From: Erythrobacter sp.
GTDB lineage: Bacteria > Pseudomonadota > Alphaproteobacteria > Sphingomonadales > Sphingomonadaceae
Assembly: GCF_035194505.1 (NCBI RefSeq)
Contig: NZ_CP136573.1
Coordinates: 1,475,001-1,539,000, forward strand
Direction: 5' to 3'
DNA length: 64,000 nucleotides
Positions 52,415 to 60,617 of the stretch are shown one piece after another. Position 1 is the first letter of the stretch; each line of letters starts with the position of its first letter. A model generated the notes under the pieces. That model did no database searches and was not told the DNA's origin. It worked only from the letters and a program-made list of their open reading frames with translations. Made by a program: the position numbers and the translations under genes.

Positions 52415-52834
52415 ATGTCCCTGCCCCCGTTCCACCTCGCCTTCCCGGTCGATGATCTCGCCGCAGCTCGGCGTTTCTACGGCGAGGCGATGGGCTGTGC
52501 GGAGGGGCGTTCGTCCGACGAGTGGATCGATTTCGACTTCCATGGCCACCAGATCGTCGCCCACCTCGCGCCGGGGCAGGCCGGCGACCGCGCGAGCAAC
52601 CATGTCGATGGCCACGGTGTGCCGGTGCCGCATTTCGGCCTCGTGCTGTCCATGGCCGAATGGGAGGCGTTGGCCGACCGCCTGCGCGCGGCGGGCACGC
52701 CCTTCGTGATCGAGCCGACCATCCGCTTCAAGGGCCAGCCAGGTGAACAGGCGACCATGTTCCTGCGCGATCCGGCCGGCAATGCGCTCGAATTCAAGGC
52801 CTTCGCCGATATCGGTAAGCTCTTCGCGAAATAG
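52415..52834 (+). CDS. VOC family protein (glyoxalase/dioxygenase-like)
   Basis: 139-residue single VOC protein. FHLAFPVDDLAAARRFYGEAMGC starts the first module and PVPHFGLVLSMAEWEALA, then DPAGNALEFKAF the second; His, His and Glu in these positions could bind a metal. Start ATG 52415 has a clear AAGGAG 6 bp upstream. It ends one base before the convergent acyl-CoA ligase. It may belong to the catabolic block or be unrelated. Confidence 0.85.
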   Translation: MSLPPFHLAFPVDDLAAARRFYGEAMGCAEGRSSDEWIDFDFHGHQIVAHLAPGQAGDRASNHVDGHGVPVPHFGLVLSMAEWEALADRLRAAGTPFVIEPTIRFKGQPGEQATMFLRDPAGNALEFKAFADIGKLFAK

Positions 52835-52835
52835 C

Positions 52836-54455
52836 CTAGCTTTCCGCCGCGTCCGCCAGTGCCTGCGCGGTCTTGTAATCGGGCTTGCCGTTGTTGAGCC
52901 GCAGCGAGCCTTGCGTGAAGACATAGAGCCGCGGGATCTTGTAGCCCGCCAATCCCTCGCGCGCGCAGGCATCCAGCGCCGCCTCGTCGAGCGCGCCATC
53001 GCCCTGCACCACCGCCACCACCTTGCGCCCGAAGCGCGGATCGGGAAGGCTGACCACCCGCACGTCCTTGACGCCGGGATGTTCGAGCAGCACCGCCTCG
53101 ACCTCTTCGGGGAAGACCTTCTCGCCGCCGGTGTTGATGCACATGTTGTCACGGCCGATGAATTCGAGCGTCCCGTCCGCCGCCCAGCGCGCGCGGTCGC
53201 CGGTCATCAGCCAGCGCTTGCCGCCAATCACGGGGAAGGTCTGCGCGTTCTTTTCGTCCTCGCCGAGATAGCCCAGCGGCAGCGGGCCGGTGCGCGCGAC
53301 AATGCCCACACCATCGCTGCCGGGCGGGATTTCGCGGAAGTTTTCGTCGAACAGCCGGGTCTCGCGGCCCGGGCCGGGTAGCGGCTGGAACTTGCCCCCG
53401 CCGCTGCTGCCCGCCGCGGTGGTGATGACGATGCCGGTGCCCGAGCTTTCCGAGGAGCCAAGCGCATCGACGATCATCAGCGAGGGGTGATGCGCGATCA
53501 GACGCTGCTTCAATACGGGCGAGAACACCGCGCCTGAGGAGGTAATGCTGCGCAGGCTCGCCAGCACCTCGCCCCCATCGCCCCGCGCATCGAGCCGGTC
53601 GGCCAGCGGCAGGGCGAAGGCATCGCCAACGATGAATACCCCGCGTGCGCCGATGCGCTTGATCTCGTCGAGCGCGGTATCGGCGTCGAACTTGGGCGCG
53701 GGGAGCAATGCCAGCGTGCCGCCCTTCAGGATCTGGATCACCCCGGTGAACTGCCCCGCTCCGTGCATCAGCGGGGACAGCAGCAGCAGCGGCGAATTGC
53801 TGGCCGGATTGTCCGGGCCATTGTGGAGCGCGGCGGCCACCTGCTCCTCCAGCGAGCCGGTCACGAGCGGCGGCGTGCCCGGGCCGCGCTGCCACACCCC
53901 GATGCTGAAGGCGCCCCAAGCCTGATCCATCGGCCACATCACCGCCTTGGGCATCCCCGTGGTGCCGCCGGTGGCGGTGAGGAACAGGGCTTGTGCGTCA
54001 TCATGCAGGGCAAAGCTTGGCGGAAGGGGTGTCTCGCACAGCTCGCCCCACTCGGCCGCGCCCACATCCACTGTCAGCGTGCCTTGGGGCATGGCTTCGC
54101 GCGCGGTCGCGACAAAATCGCTTTCGGTGAACAGCGCCTTCAGCCCGAAGCGGACAAAGATGTCGGCCAGCTCGCGCGTCTTGTAGTGGTAGTTCACATT
54201 GACCGGCACCACGCCCGCCTTGATGCAGCCGAAATAGGCTAGGAGGTAATCGGGCGTGTTGCGCAGCATCTGTCCGGCAATGTCGCCGGGCTTGAGGCCA
54301 CGCGCGGCAAGGCCCGCCGCGATCCGGTCGGTCAGCGCGTCGAGCTCGCCCCAGCCCACCACCCGCTCCCCATGCACCAGCGCCGGGCGTTCGGGCGGAA
54401 TGGCCGCCGCCAGAGCCTTCAGAACAATCCCGAAATTCGCACCCGCGAAGGTCAT
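52836..54455 (-). CDS. Acyl-CoA synthetase (AMP-dependent ligase)
   Basis: 539-residue ligase activating a carboxylic acid to its CoA thioester via an acyl-adenylate. A3 loop LTATGGTTGMPKAV, A5-like SSESSGTG, A7 LMTGDRARW, A8 FIGRDNMCINTGGEKVFPEEVE and A10 lysine YKIPRLYVF are all present. Start ATG 54455. It is divergent from the LuxR-type regulator and is therefore probably under its control; the acid it activates is unknown. Confidence 0.93.
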   Translation of the reverse strand: MTFAGANFGIVLKALAAAIPPERPALVHGERVVGWGELDALTDRIAAGLAARGLKPGDIAGQMLRNTPDYLLAYFGCIKAGVVPVNVNYHYKTRELADIFVRFGLKALFTESDFVATAREAMPQGTLTVDVGAAEWGELCETPLPPSFALHDDAQALFLTATGGTTGMPKAVMWPMDQAWGAFSIGVWQRGPGTPPLVTGSLEEQVAAALHNGPDNPASNSPLLLLSPLMHGAGQFTGVIQILKGGTLALLPAPKFDADTALDEIKRIGARGVFIVGDAFALPLADRLDARGDGGEVLASLRSITSSGAVFSPVLKQRLIAHHPSLMIVDALGSSESSGTGIVITTAAGSSGGGKFQPLPGPGRETRLFDENFREIPPGSDGVGIVARTGPLPLGYLGEDEKNAQTFPVIGGKRWLMTGDRARWAADGTLEFIGRDNMCINTGGEKVFPEEVEAVLLEHPGVKDVRVVSLPDPRFGRKVVAVVQGDGALDEAALDACAREGLAGYKIPRLYVFTQGSLRLNNGKPDYKTAQALADAAES

Positions 54456-54588
54456 TTGCGCATCACTCCCTTTGCCATTTTCGCTAGCCCCCGCGCCCAT
54501 CTCTTTCCCCTACGTAAATAATGAGGACATCGCCAAAAATTGCGCTAGTCTCACGACTCGGAGAACAAAGAGAGGAGCAAGCCGGATA

Positions 54589-55398
54589 ATGGCTACCAAT
54601 GTTGTCGAGTTGCGCACGCCGCAAGGTCGCGAATCGCTGGACCAATTGCTCGAATCGGTCACCATCACCTGCCTGGAAGACATTCACGATGCCGCAGTCA
54701 ACCTCGCCCGCGTAGCCAAGGAGCGCGGGATGCAGATCGGAGTGTGCGACGACATTTCTTCCAAGGAACCTATGGTCGATGTCGATGGCACGATCCTCAA
54801 TGCCGATATTTTCCGCTGGCTGGATGATGGCGTGCGCTGGTGGGAAGATCACCGCCTTGCGCTGCATTCGCCGCTGCCGCGCGCCTGTCGCTATGAAAGC
54901 GAGCCCTTCTGGGTCAACCGCCACGGGTTCAACACCCGCTGGCGCAACCACTATCTGGATGAAATCGATCTCGCCGATTTTGAACGCCGCGCTCTTTGCA
55001 AGGCCGCGATTGTGGTGCCGGTGCACCTGCCGTTCGGACAGATTTCAGCCAACAGCTTCACCAGCGTCGATCGGCAGAAGGAAGACCTGTCGCAGGAATT
55101 CGCCGAATCCGGCACGCTGCTGGCGCTGCTCGCTCGGCGCTTTGTGGCGGGCTATGTGCAGGCCAACCGCACCAAGCGGCGCATCCCTTCGGACTGCGTG
55201 CTCTCCAAGCGCGAAGTCGAATGCCTGCGCTGGGCCGCGATCGGCAAGACCGACAAGGAGATCAGCATGATCCTCAACCGGTCGCACGCCACGATCCGCT
55301 ACCACATCCACCGCGCGGGCGAGAAGCTGGACTCGGTGAACCGGGCGCAGACGATCTTCAAGGCGGGGCAATTGGGGTATCTGGGGGCGTCTGATTGA
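54589..55398 (+). CDS. LuxR-family regulator without a synthase (LuxR solo-like)
   Basis: 269-residue transcription factor. The C-terminal GerE HTH spans about 204-264 (LSKREVECLRWAAIGKTDKEI, ATIRYHIHRAGEKL). The N-terminal ~190 residues resemble an autoinducer- or ligand-binding domain in size, with WWEDHRL and PFWVN, but the acyl-homoserine-lactone pocket residues are not clearly there. No luxI is nearby. RBS AGAGGAG lies 9-15 bp ahead of ATG 54589. It sits at the head of the accessory block between the acyl-CoA ligase and the Rieske cluster. Confidence 0.88.
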   Translation: MATNVVELRTPQGRESLDQLLESVTITCLEDIHDAAVNLARVAKERGMQIGVCDDISSKEPMVDVDGTILNADIFRWLDDGVRWWEDHRLALHSPLPRACRYESEPFWVNRHGFNTRWRNHYLDEIDLADFERRALCKAAIVVPVHLPFGQISANSFTSVDRQKEDLSQEFAESGTLLALLARRFVAGYVQANRTKRRIPSDCVLSKREVECLRWAAIGKTDKEISMILNRSHATIRYHIHRAGEKLDSVNRAQTIFKAGQLGYLGASD

Positions 55399-55406
55399 CG
55401 CTTAAT

Positions 55407-55428
55407 CCCCTCCCGCTTGCGGGAGGGG
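55407..55428. repeat. Perfect 10-bp hairpin (CCCCTCCCGC / GCGGGAGGGG)
   Basis: Two perfect 10-bp arms with a TT loop lie just after the LuxR stop. No T-run. It sits in the 88-bp gap between convergent genes and may be a mobile or transcript-stabilising repeat. Confidence 0.6.
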
Positions 55429-55432
55429 AGCG

Positions 55433-55480
55433 AGGAAGCGAAGCTGGCCATGGATTGCTTCGCTTCGCTCGCAATGACGA
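55433..55480. repeat. REP-like inverted repeat
   Basis: GAAGCGAAGC in the left half pairs with GCTTCGCTTC in the right half (ATTGCTTCGCTTCGCTCGCAAT). The TGCGAGCGAAGCGAAGCAATCC-like core resembles interspersed extragenic repeats seen in sphingomonad genomes (recalled). Only one copy is in this window. Confidence 0.5.
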
Positions 55481-55486
55481 AACTAT

Positions 55487-56023
55487 TTAGCCCAACCTCC
55501 TGAGCGGCTCCGAGCCGTCCCAGGCCACGCCAGCCGCCTTGATCATCCCGAACAGGTCCGGCCCGTCCTTGGCCTGCTGGAGAATCTCGACCAGCGTCCC
55601 CGGCCCGCCACCGGCATCGACATAGATCGCCTTGCTGGTGCCAAAGGTGCCCTCGATCATCACCTCGGCGCCTTCGGCCTCGCAAACGCTGCGCGCATGG
55701 TCGATGTCGTCGACCAGAATGCACACATGGTGCAGGCCGTTGCCGGTCGCCCCGTATTCGCCGGTGTAGACGGAGGGGTGATTGTCGCGCGGGCGGATCA
55801 GCTCGATCTGCAAATCGCCCCAATAGGCCAGCGCGAGGTCGAACACCGCATCGGTCGGCTCGCCGCGATACTTCATCCCGTCGAGGTGGATACCCTCGAT
55901 AAGGTAAAACGGGCCCACTCCCATCACCTGCGTCCAGTGCTTCACCGCGGCGTCGAAATCCTGCGGCACGAAGGCCAGCTGCATGATGTCGCCCAGCGCG
56001 GCGATCTTTCCCGAAAGGCCCAT
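55487..56023 (-). CDS. VOC family protein, paralogue of the gene at 59123
   Basis: 178-residue VOC-fold protein. First module IMQLAFVPQDFDAAVKHWTQVMGVGPF, second LHHVCILVDDIDHARSVCEAEG with GTLVEILQ; the metal-ligand set would be Gln, Glu (QIELIRP), His and Glu. It resembles the 59123 product in these positions, so both come from one subfamily (epimerase- or lyase-type). Start ATG 56023 has GGAGAGG-like sequence (AGGAAG) upstream. Divergent from the Rieske operon; the longer open frame to 57517 is a shadow of the Rieske gene. Confidence 0.85.
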   Translation of the reverse strand: MGLSGKIAALGDIMQLAFVPQDFDAAVKHWTQVMGVGPFYLIEGIHLDGMKYRGEPTDAVFDLALAYWGDLQIELIRPRDNHPSVYTGEYGATGNGLHHVCILVDDIDHARSVCEAEGAEVMIEGTFGTSKAIYVDAGGGPGTLVEILQQAKDGPDLFGMIKAAGVAWDGSEPLRRLG

Positions 56024-56075
56024 CTTCCTCTCCAATCCGATAGGGTGACCCCTGTCCCAAGCTGTGTGATATTCT

Positions 56076-56106
56076 GTCCTCAAGACACTGCACAAAGTGC
56101 GAGGAC
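56076..56106. promoter_or_regulatory. Possible operator upstream of the Rieske operon
   Basis: GTCCTC (56076-56081) and GAGGAC (56101-56106) are an inverted pair; between them lies GCACAAAGTGC (56090-56100), itself a palindrome. It is in the divergent region of the two catabolic units, 41 bp ahead of the Rieske start. Confidence 0.4.
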
Positions 56107-56146
56107 GAGAGGCGGGGTTCGCCCCGATGAGGACCGGAAAAGCCCG

Positions 56147-57571
56147 ATGAACGAGATCAAGGATATTGCCCGCGCCGATCGCTGCCCGGGGATCAGCTAC
56201 ACCGACATGCTCAACGGCGACACCCGCCGTCCGCCCGATTACCTGTTCGAGGAAACCACCATCGAAATGGGGGACGAGCCGCTTTCGGTCGCGCCCTATA
56301 TCTCGGAAGAATTTGCCCGTCTCGAGCGCGAGACAATGTGGCCCAACGTGTGGCTCTTCGCCGCGCGCGAGGACGAGATGCCCGATCCCGGCGACACCGT
56401 GGTGTTCGACATCGCCGGCAAGAGCTTCCTGCTGATCCGCCAGAAGGACGGCGGGGTGAAGGCCTTCTACAACGCCTGCCTCCACCGCGGCCGCAAGCTG
56501 CGCACCGAGGGCGGCCAGTCGGTGCAACTGCGCTGCCCGTTCCACGGCTTCACCTGGCGCAATGACGGCTCGCTGAAGGAAATCCCCTGCTCGTGGGACT
56601 TCAAGCACCTCGAAGGCAAGGACATGGAACTGCCGCAGGCGCGCGTCGAGCTGTGGCAGGGCTTCGTGATGATCACCGAGAACCATAGCCTGCCCGATTT
56701 CAAGACCTGGCTTGGCCCGGCGGCTTCGCATTACGAGAAGTATGATTTCGAGAACCGCTACACCGGCATGTGGGTGCACAAGCGCATTCCGGCCAACTGG
56801 AAGGCGACCGCCGAGGCCTTCATGGAAGCCTGGCACTCGATCACCACCCACCCGCAGTTGCTGCCCTTCCTTGGCGACGCCAACACCCGCTACGATCTGA
56901 TCGGCGATCACTTCAATCGCGCGATCACACCTTCGGGCGTGCTCAGCCCGCACGTGAAGGGCAAGAATTCGGACTACGTTCTCGAAAAGATGAACGAGTT
57001 TTCGGGCGGCAGCGATGCCAGCACCAACCGCCGCTTCAATGCCAGCGGCGGCACCGAAGATTATGTCGCCGACGATCCGCTCGGCGCACGCAAGGTGCTG
57101 GCCGATGCGGGCCGCAAGGGCTTTGCCGAACAGTACGGCTATGACTACTCGGACGCCTCGGACACCGAGATCCTCGACAACTTCACCTACAACATCTTCC
57201 CCAATTTCTCGCCGTGGATCGGCTTCCTGCCGACACTGGTGTACCGCTGGCTGCCAGGCGACACGCCCGACTGGTGCACGATGGAAATCCGCCTGCTGTT
57301 TCCCACCCCCAAGGGCGAGCCGCGCCCGCGAGCAGTGGCGATGACGAAGATCCCCGATGACGAACCCTTCGCCTGGGCGACCGACGTGATGGGCGCAGGC
57401 CTGGCCCAGGTGTTCGATCAGGACATGGCCAACCTTCCCTATGTGCAGGAAGGCATGAAGGCGATGAAGGACGGGATGATGGAGCTGGGCCATTATCAGG
57501 ACAGCCGCGTGCGCCATTTCCAGACCACGCTGATGAAATATGTGAACGGGGAACTGCCCGCGGCAAAGTGA
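56147..57571 (+). CDS. Rieske non-haem iron oxygenase alpha subunit
   Basis: 474-residue aromatic-ring-hydroxylating type oxygenase component. The Rieske cluster is C-x-H at 111-113 (CLHRG) and CPFHG at 130-134, giving C-x-H-x16-C-x2-H. The catalytic iron site is His230 and His235 in EAWHSITTHPQ, with Glu227 where ring-hydroxylating dioxygenases usually have the bridging Asp; a C-terminal Asp/Glu should complete it. No beta subunit, ferredoxin or reductase gene is near. The downstream SDR starts at a GTGA overlap. Substrate unknown. Confidence 0.92.
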   Translation: MNEIKDIARADRCPGISYTDMLNGDTRRPPDYLFEETTIEMGDEPLSVAPYISEEFARLERETMWPNVWLFAAREDEMPDPGDTVVFDIAGKSFLLIRQKDGGVKAFYNACLHRGRKLRTEGGQSVQLRCPFHGFTWRNDGSLKEIPCSWDFKHLEGKDMELPQARVELWQGFVMITENHSLPDFKTWLGPAASHYEKYDFENRYTGMWVHKRIPANWKATAEAFMEAWHSITTHPQLLPFLGDANTRYDLIGDHFNRAITPSGVLSPHVKGKNSDYVLEKMNEFSGGSDASTNRRFNASGGTEDYVADDPLGARKVLADAGRKGFAEQYGYDYSDASDTEILDNFTYNIFPNFSPWIGFLPTLVYRWLPGDTPDWCTMEIRLLFPTPKGEPRPRAVAMTKIPDDEPFAWATDVMGAGLAQVFDQDMANLPYVQEGMKAMKDGMMELGHYQDSRVRHFQTTLMKYVNGELPAAK

Positions 57572-58332
57572 ACGGCGCCATGGGCTTTTCCTTCGAACTG
57601 ACCGGGCGCAAGGCGCTCGTCACCGGTGCATCCTCGGGCCTGGGCACGCGCTTCGGGCGCATTCTCGCCGCGAGCGGGGCAAAGGTCGCCTTGGGCGCGC
57701 GGCGGGCGGACCGGCTTGCAGCGCTCGCAGCCGAGATCGGACCGGCGGCGGCAGCCGTGCAGATGGATGTCGCGCGCGAGGCCGACATCATTGCCGGTTT
57801 CGATGCGGCGGAAGCGGCTTTCGGCCCCATCGACACCGTGATCGCGAATGCCGGGGTGGACGGCGCAGGGATGGCAACCACCATCTCCGAGGAAGAGATC
57901 GAGCAGACGCTGGCGATCAATTTGAAGGGCGCAATCCTGACCGCGCGCGAAGGCGCCAAGCGGATGATGGCCCACGGGGTCACGAAGGGGCGGATCGTGC
58001 TGATCGCCTCGATCACCGCCTTCGAGCCTTCGCCCGGTCTTGTCGCCTATGCCGCCTCCAAGGCGGGTGTGGTGCAGGCGGGTCGCACCTTGGCGCGCGA
58101 GTGGGCGCGCAGCGGGATCAACGTCAACACCGTCTCGCCCGGCTATATCCGCACCGCGATCAACGACGCGTGGTTCGATACCGATGGCGGCCAGCGGCAG
58201 ATCGCGAAGTTCCCCAAGCGCCGGTTGATGGGCGAGGAGGGGCTGGACGCGATGATCCTGTTCCTGTGCTCCGACGCTTCGGAGTTCGTGACCGGCACGG
58301 ACTTCGTGCTCGACGACGGCCAAACGCTGTGA
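57568..58332 (+). CDS. SDR-family oxidoreductase
   Basis: 254-residue classical short-chain dehydrogenase. Cofactor motif TGASSGLGTRFG, NAGVDG, and catalytic YAASK with a preceding Ser (IASITAF). The start is GTG 57568, overlapping the Rieske stop (GTGA); ATG 57580 (MGFSFELTG) is the alternative. It could oxidise the dihydrodiol or alcohol formed by the Rieske enzyme. Its own stop overlaps the next GTG (58329). Confidence 0.9.
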   Translation: MNGAMGFSFELTGRKALVTGASSGLGTRFGRILAASGAKVALGARRADRLAALAAEIGPAAAAVQMDVAREADIIAGFDAAEAAFGPIDTVIANAGVDGAGMATTISEEEIEQTLAINLKGAILTAREGAKRMMAHGVTKGRIVLIASITAFEPSPGLVAYAASKAGVVQAGRTLAREWARSGINVNTVSPGYIRTAINDAWFDTDGGQRQIAKFPKRRLMGEEGLDAMILFLCSDASEFVTGTDFVLDDGQTL

Positions 58333-59126
58333 CCCGCCGCCTGATCTCGCTCGCTGCCGGGATCATGCCGGAAGCCACCCCCGCCCAGCTCGTCGAATGC
58401 GCCGCCGCATCCGATTTCGACTTCGGCGGCATGTGGGCCGAGCGCGAGACATGGACCCCAGCCACCACGCGCGCCATTCGCGCACAGGCGCGCGATGCGG
58501 GTGTGGAACTGCTCGATCTCGAAGTCGCGTGGATCATGCCGGGCGCGCCCGATCCGTGGCTCACAGAGCTGGTCCATATCGCTGCCGAGCTTGGCGCGAG
58601 GAACCTCCTGTGCGTCTCCAGCGATCCCGACATGGCCGCCACCACCGCCAAGTTCCAGGCGATGGTCGATGCGGCCAAGGGCACCGGGGTCAGGGTCAAT
58701 CTCGAATTCGGAATTTTCACCGAGGTAAAGACGCTGGCCGTGGCCCGCGCTGTGCTCGAAGCTGTCGAGGGCGAGGCCAAGGCGCTGCTGGTCGATACGC
58801 TGCACTGGGCGCGTTCGGGCGGGACGTCGGAGGAACTCGCCAGCATCCCGCGCGAGTGGCTGTCCTATTGCCAGCCCTGCGATGCGCCCGCGCAGGGGCC
58901 TGACCTTGCCAGTTTCGATGCGATCATCGACGATGCGATCAACCGCCGCATGGCGCTGGGCACCGGGGGCCTTCCGCTCGCCGCGATGGTCGAAGCCCTG
59001 CCTGCGCACCTGCCGCTGGCGGTGGAGGAACGCTCCGCCGCCCTGCGCGACAACTTCCCGGATCTGACCGAACGCGCCCGCGAATGTGCGCGCACATCGC
59101 GCGCTTGGCTGGATGCACGCGCGTGA
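58329..59126 (+). CDS. TIM-barrel sugar-phosphate isomerase/epimerase-like protein
   Basis: 265-residue protein of the xylose-isomerase-like TIM-barrel superfamily. LISLAAGIMPEATPAQLVECAAASDFD, VELLDLEVAWIMPGAP, ARNLLCVSSDPD, VRVNLEFGIFTEVKTL and LLVDTLHWARSGG lie in the order expected for strands beta1-beta6, with Glu, Asp and His as potential metal ligands. It starts at GTG 58329 (GTGA overlap). In a catabolic operon such proteins act as isomerases, epimerases or lactone/C-C lyases; the actual reaction is unknown. Confidence 0.82.
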   Translation: MTRRLISLAAGIMPEATPAQLVECAAASDFDFGGMWAERETWTPATTRAIRAQARDAGVELLDLEVAWIMPGAPDPWLTELVHIAAELGARNLLCVSSDPDMAATTAKFQAMVDAAKGTGVRVNLEFGIFTEVKTLAVARAVLEAVEGEAKALLVDTLHWARSGGTSEELASIPREWLSYCQPCDAPAQGPDLASFDAIIDDAINRRMALGTGGLPLAAMVEALPAHLPLAVEERSAALRDNFPDLTERARECARTSRAWLDARA

Positions 59127-59659
59127 GCATCCTGCCCGTCACCCTCGTCCAGATGGCCTTTCTGGTGCCGAGCCTCGAAGAAGGCTGCGAGGCACTCAAT
59201 CGCGCCTATGGCTGGGGGCCGTTCCTCGGCGGCACGGAGGGGGTGCTGGCAGACCATGTCTATCGCGGCACGCCTGCCGACCCGATCCGCATCCGCGGCG
59301 TCTTCGTGCAGACCGGCACCATCAACGTCGAGGTGATCGAGGTCGTCTCCGATGCGCCTTCCGCCTTTCACGAGATGCTTCGCGCTGACGGCCAGCCGGT
59401 GCTGCACCACTGCGCCACCTTCGCCGCCGATTACGAGGGCACGCGCGATCATCTGGTTGCGCAAGGCTATCCGGTAGTGAGCGAGTTCGGCTTTGCGGGC
59501 CGCCGGATCTGCTATGTCGACACCCGCCCGCTCTTGGGCTTCATGACCGAGATCTATCCCGATCTGCCGGTGATCCGCGCGATGTATGCCGAAACTGTCG
59601 AGGCCACCGCCGCCCGCCCGGGCGCGAGCGATATTAGCCCCTTTTCAACCCCGCGCTGA
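59123..59659 (+). CDS. VOC family protein, paralogue of the gene at 55487
   Basis: 178-residue VOC protein. TLVQMAFLVPSLEEGCEALNRAYGWGPF, INVEVIEVV, LHHCATFAADYEG and TEIYPDLP correspond to the Gln/Glu/His/Glu ligand positions of the 55487 product. It starts at GTG 59123 in a GTGA overlap with the TIM-barrel gene, so is the last cistron of the Rieske operon. Its end overlaps the convergent dehalogenase gene by 15 bp. Confidence 0.85.
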   Translation: MSILPVTLVQMAFLVPSLEEGCEALNRAYGWGPFLGGTEGVLADHVYRGTPADPIRIRGVFVQTGTINVEVIEVVSDAPSAFHEMLRADGQPVLHHCATFAADYEGTRDHLVAQGYPVVSEFGFAGRRICYVDTRPLLGFMTEIYPDLPVIRAMYAETVEATAARPGASDISPFSTPR

Positions 59660-60550
59660 ACCCGTCACCGCAAGGATCGCGGCGACGAAGCCTTCAGGGT
59701 CGTCCTCCTGAATGAAATGCCCGCCGCGAAGCGTGCAATGCGGTTGGCCCGCCGTGCCCGGCACCCGGCCGATCCAGCGGCTCTCCCCGCCGCGCGTGAT
59801 CGGATCGCCGTCGCTGAAGGCGCACAGGAAGGGCTTGTCCCAGCGATCGAACACCTCCCAGGCGCGCTTCTGATCGGGCACCGCGACATTGCCTTCAAAC
59901 GGCACGAAGCTCGGGAAGATGCGCGCCCCGGCCTTGTAGCTGGCATCGGGGAAGGGCGCGTCATAGGCAGCGATCTCTTGCGGACCGAGACCGCGCTTGG
60001 TGCCCTTGCTGATGATCTTGCCGATCGGGAAGAGCGGGCTCCATTTCGAAAAGGCACGCCAGATCGCAAAGGCGCGCGGCGCCGGGCCGCCTTCTGGCAA
60101 GCCGCCATTGGAGAGCACCACGCCCGAAAAGCGCTCGGGCATCTCGGCCACCAGCCTGAGGCCCACCAGCGAGCCCCAGTCCTGACAAGCGAGCGTGATC
60201 CGCGTCAGATCGAGCGCTTCCAGCCACTGGCGCATCCAGCGGACATGGGCGGCGTAGGAATAGTCCGATTTGGCCGCCGGTTTGTCGGACTTGCCGAAGC
60301 CGACAAGATCGGGGGCGATCACGCGAAAGCCCGCCTCCACCACGGGGCCGATCATGTGGCGATAGAGATAGGACCACGAAGGCTCGCCATGCATCATCAG
60401 TACCACCGGGGCATCGCGCGGGCCTTCGTCGATGAAATGGATGCGCAGGCGCGCCCCGCTCTTCGCATCGATGATCTCGCGGTAATGCGGAGCGAAGGGA
60501 AAGTCGCTGATCGCGGCAAAGGCCGCATCCGGAGTGCGCAGGACTTTCAC
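59645..60550 (-). CDS. Haloalkane dehalogenase (subfamily I, DhlA-like)
   Basis: 301-residue alpha/beta hydrolase. The nucleophile is Asp124 with halide-stabilising Trp125 (ACQDWGSLVG), at the same numbering as in DhlA; HGEPSWSYLYR is the oxyanion segment; Asp247 or 249 (AFSDGDP) and His278 (RGGHFIQED) complete the triad. A cap Trp (SKWSPLF, Trp170) could be the second halide ligand. It is read with the SDR gene upstream (67-bp gap) and convergent to the Rieske operon. True dehalogenase activity is likely but a related ester/epoxide role is possible. Confidence 0.87.
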   Translation of the reverse strand: MKVLRTPDAAFAAISDFPFAPHYREIIDAKSGARLRIHFIDEGPRDAPVVLMMHGEPSWSYLYRHMIGPVVEAGFRVIAPDLVGFGKSDKPAAKSDYSYAAHVRWMRQWLEALDLTRITLACQDWGSLVGLRLVAEMPERFSGVVLSNGGLPEGGPAPRAFAIWRAFSKWSPLFPIGKIISKGTKRGLGPQEIAAYDAPFPDASYKAGARIFPSFVPFEGNVAVPDQKRAWEVFDRWDKPFLCAFSDGDPITRGGESRWIGRVPGTAGQPHCTLRGGHFIQEDDPEGFVAAILAVTGSARG

Positions 60551-60617
60551 ATTCCCCCCATCGAGATCACCATGGCATGACAGGCTGTGTGATGGAGCCC
60601 TTCGGGCATCGGGTCAA

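Noticed and set aside
55487..57517. A 676-codon open frame on the minus strand through the Rieske gene
   Set aside because: Only its last 178 codons resemble a protein (VOC); the rest lies antisense to the Rieske gene and has the Arg/Ala/His-rich composition of a shadow frame in high-GC DNA.
56061..60594. Shared 10-mer GCTGTGTGAT upstream of the Rieske gene and between dehalogenase and SDR
   Set aside because: One shared 10-mer is not surprising in 64 kb, and the second site lies inside an operon rather than at a promoter.
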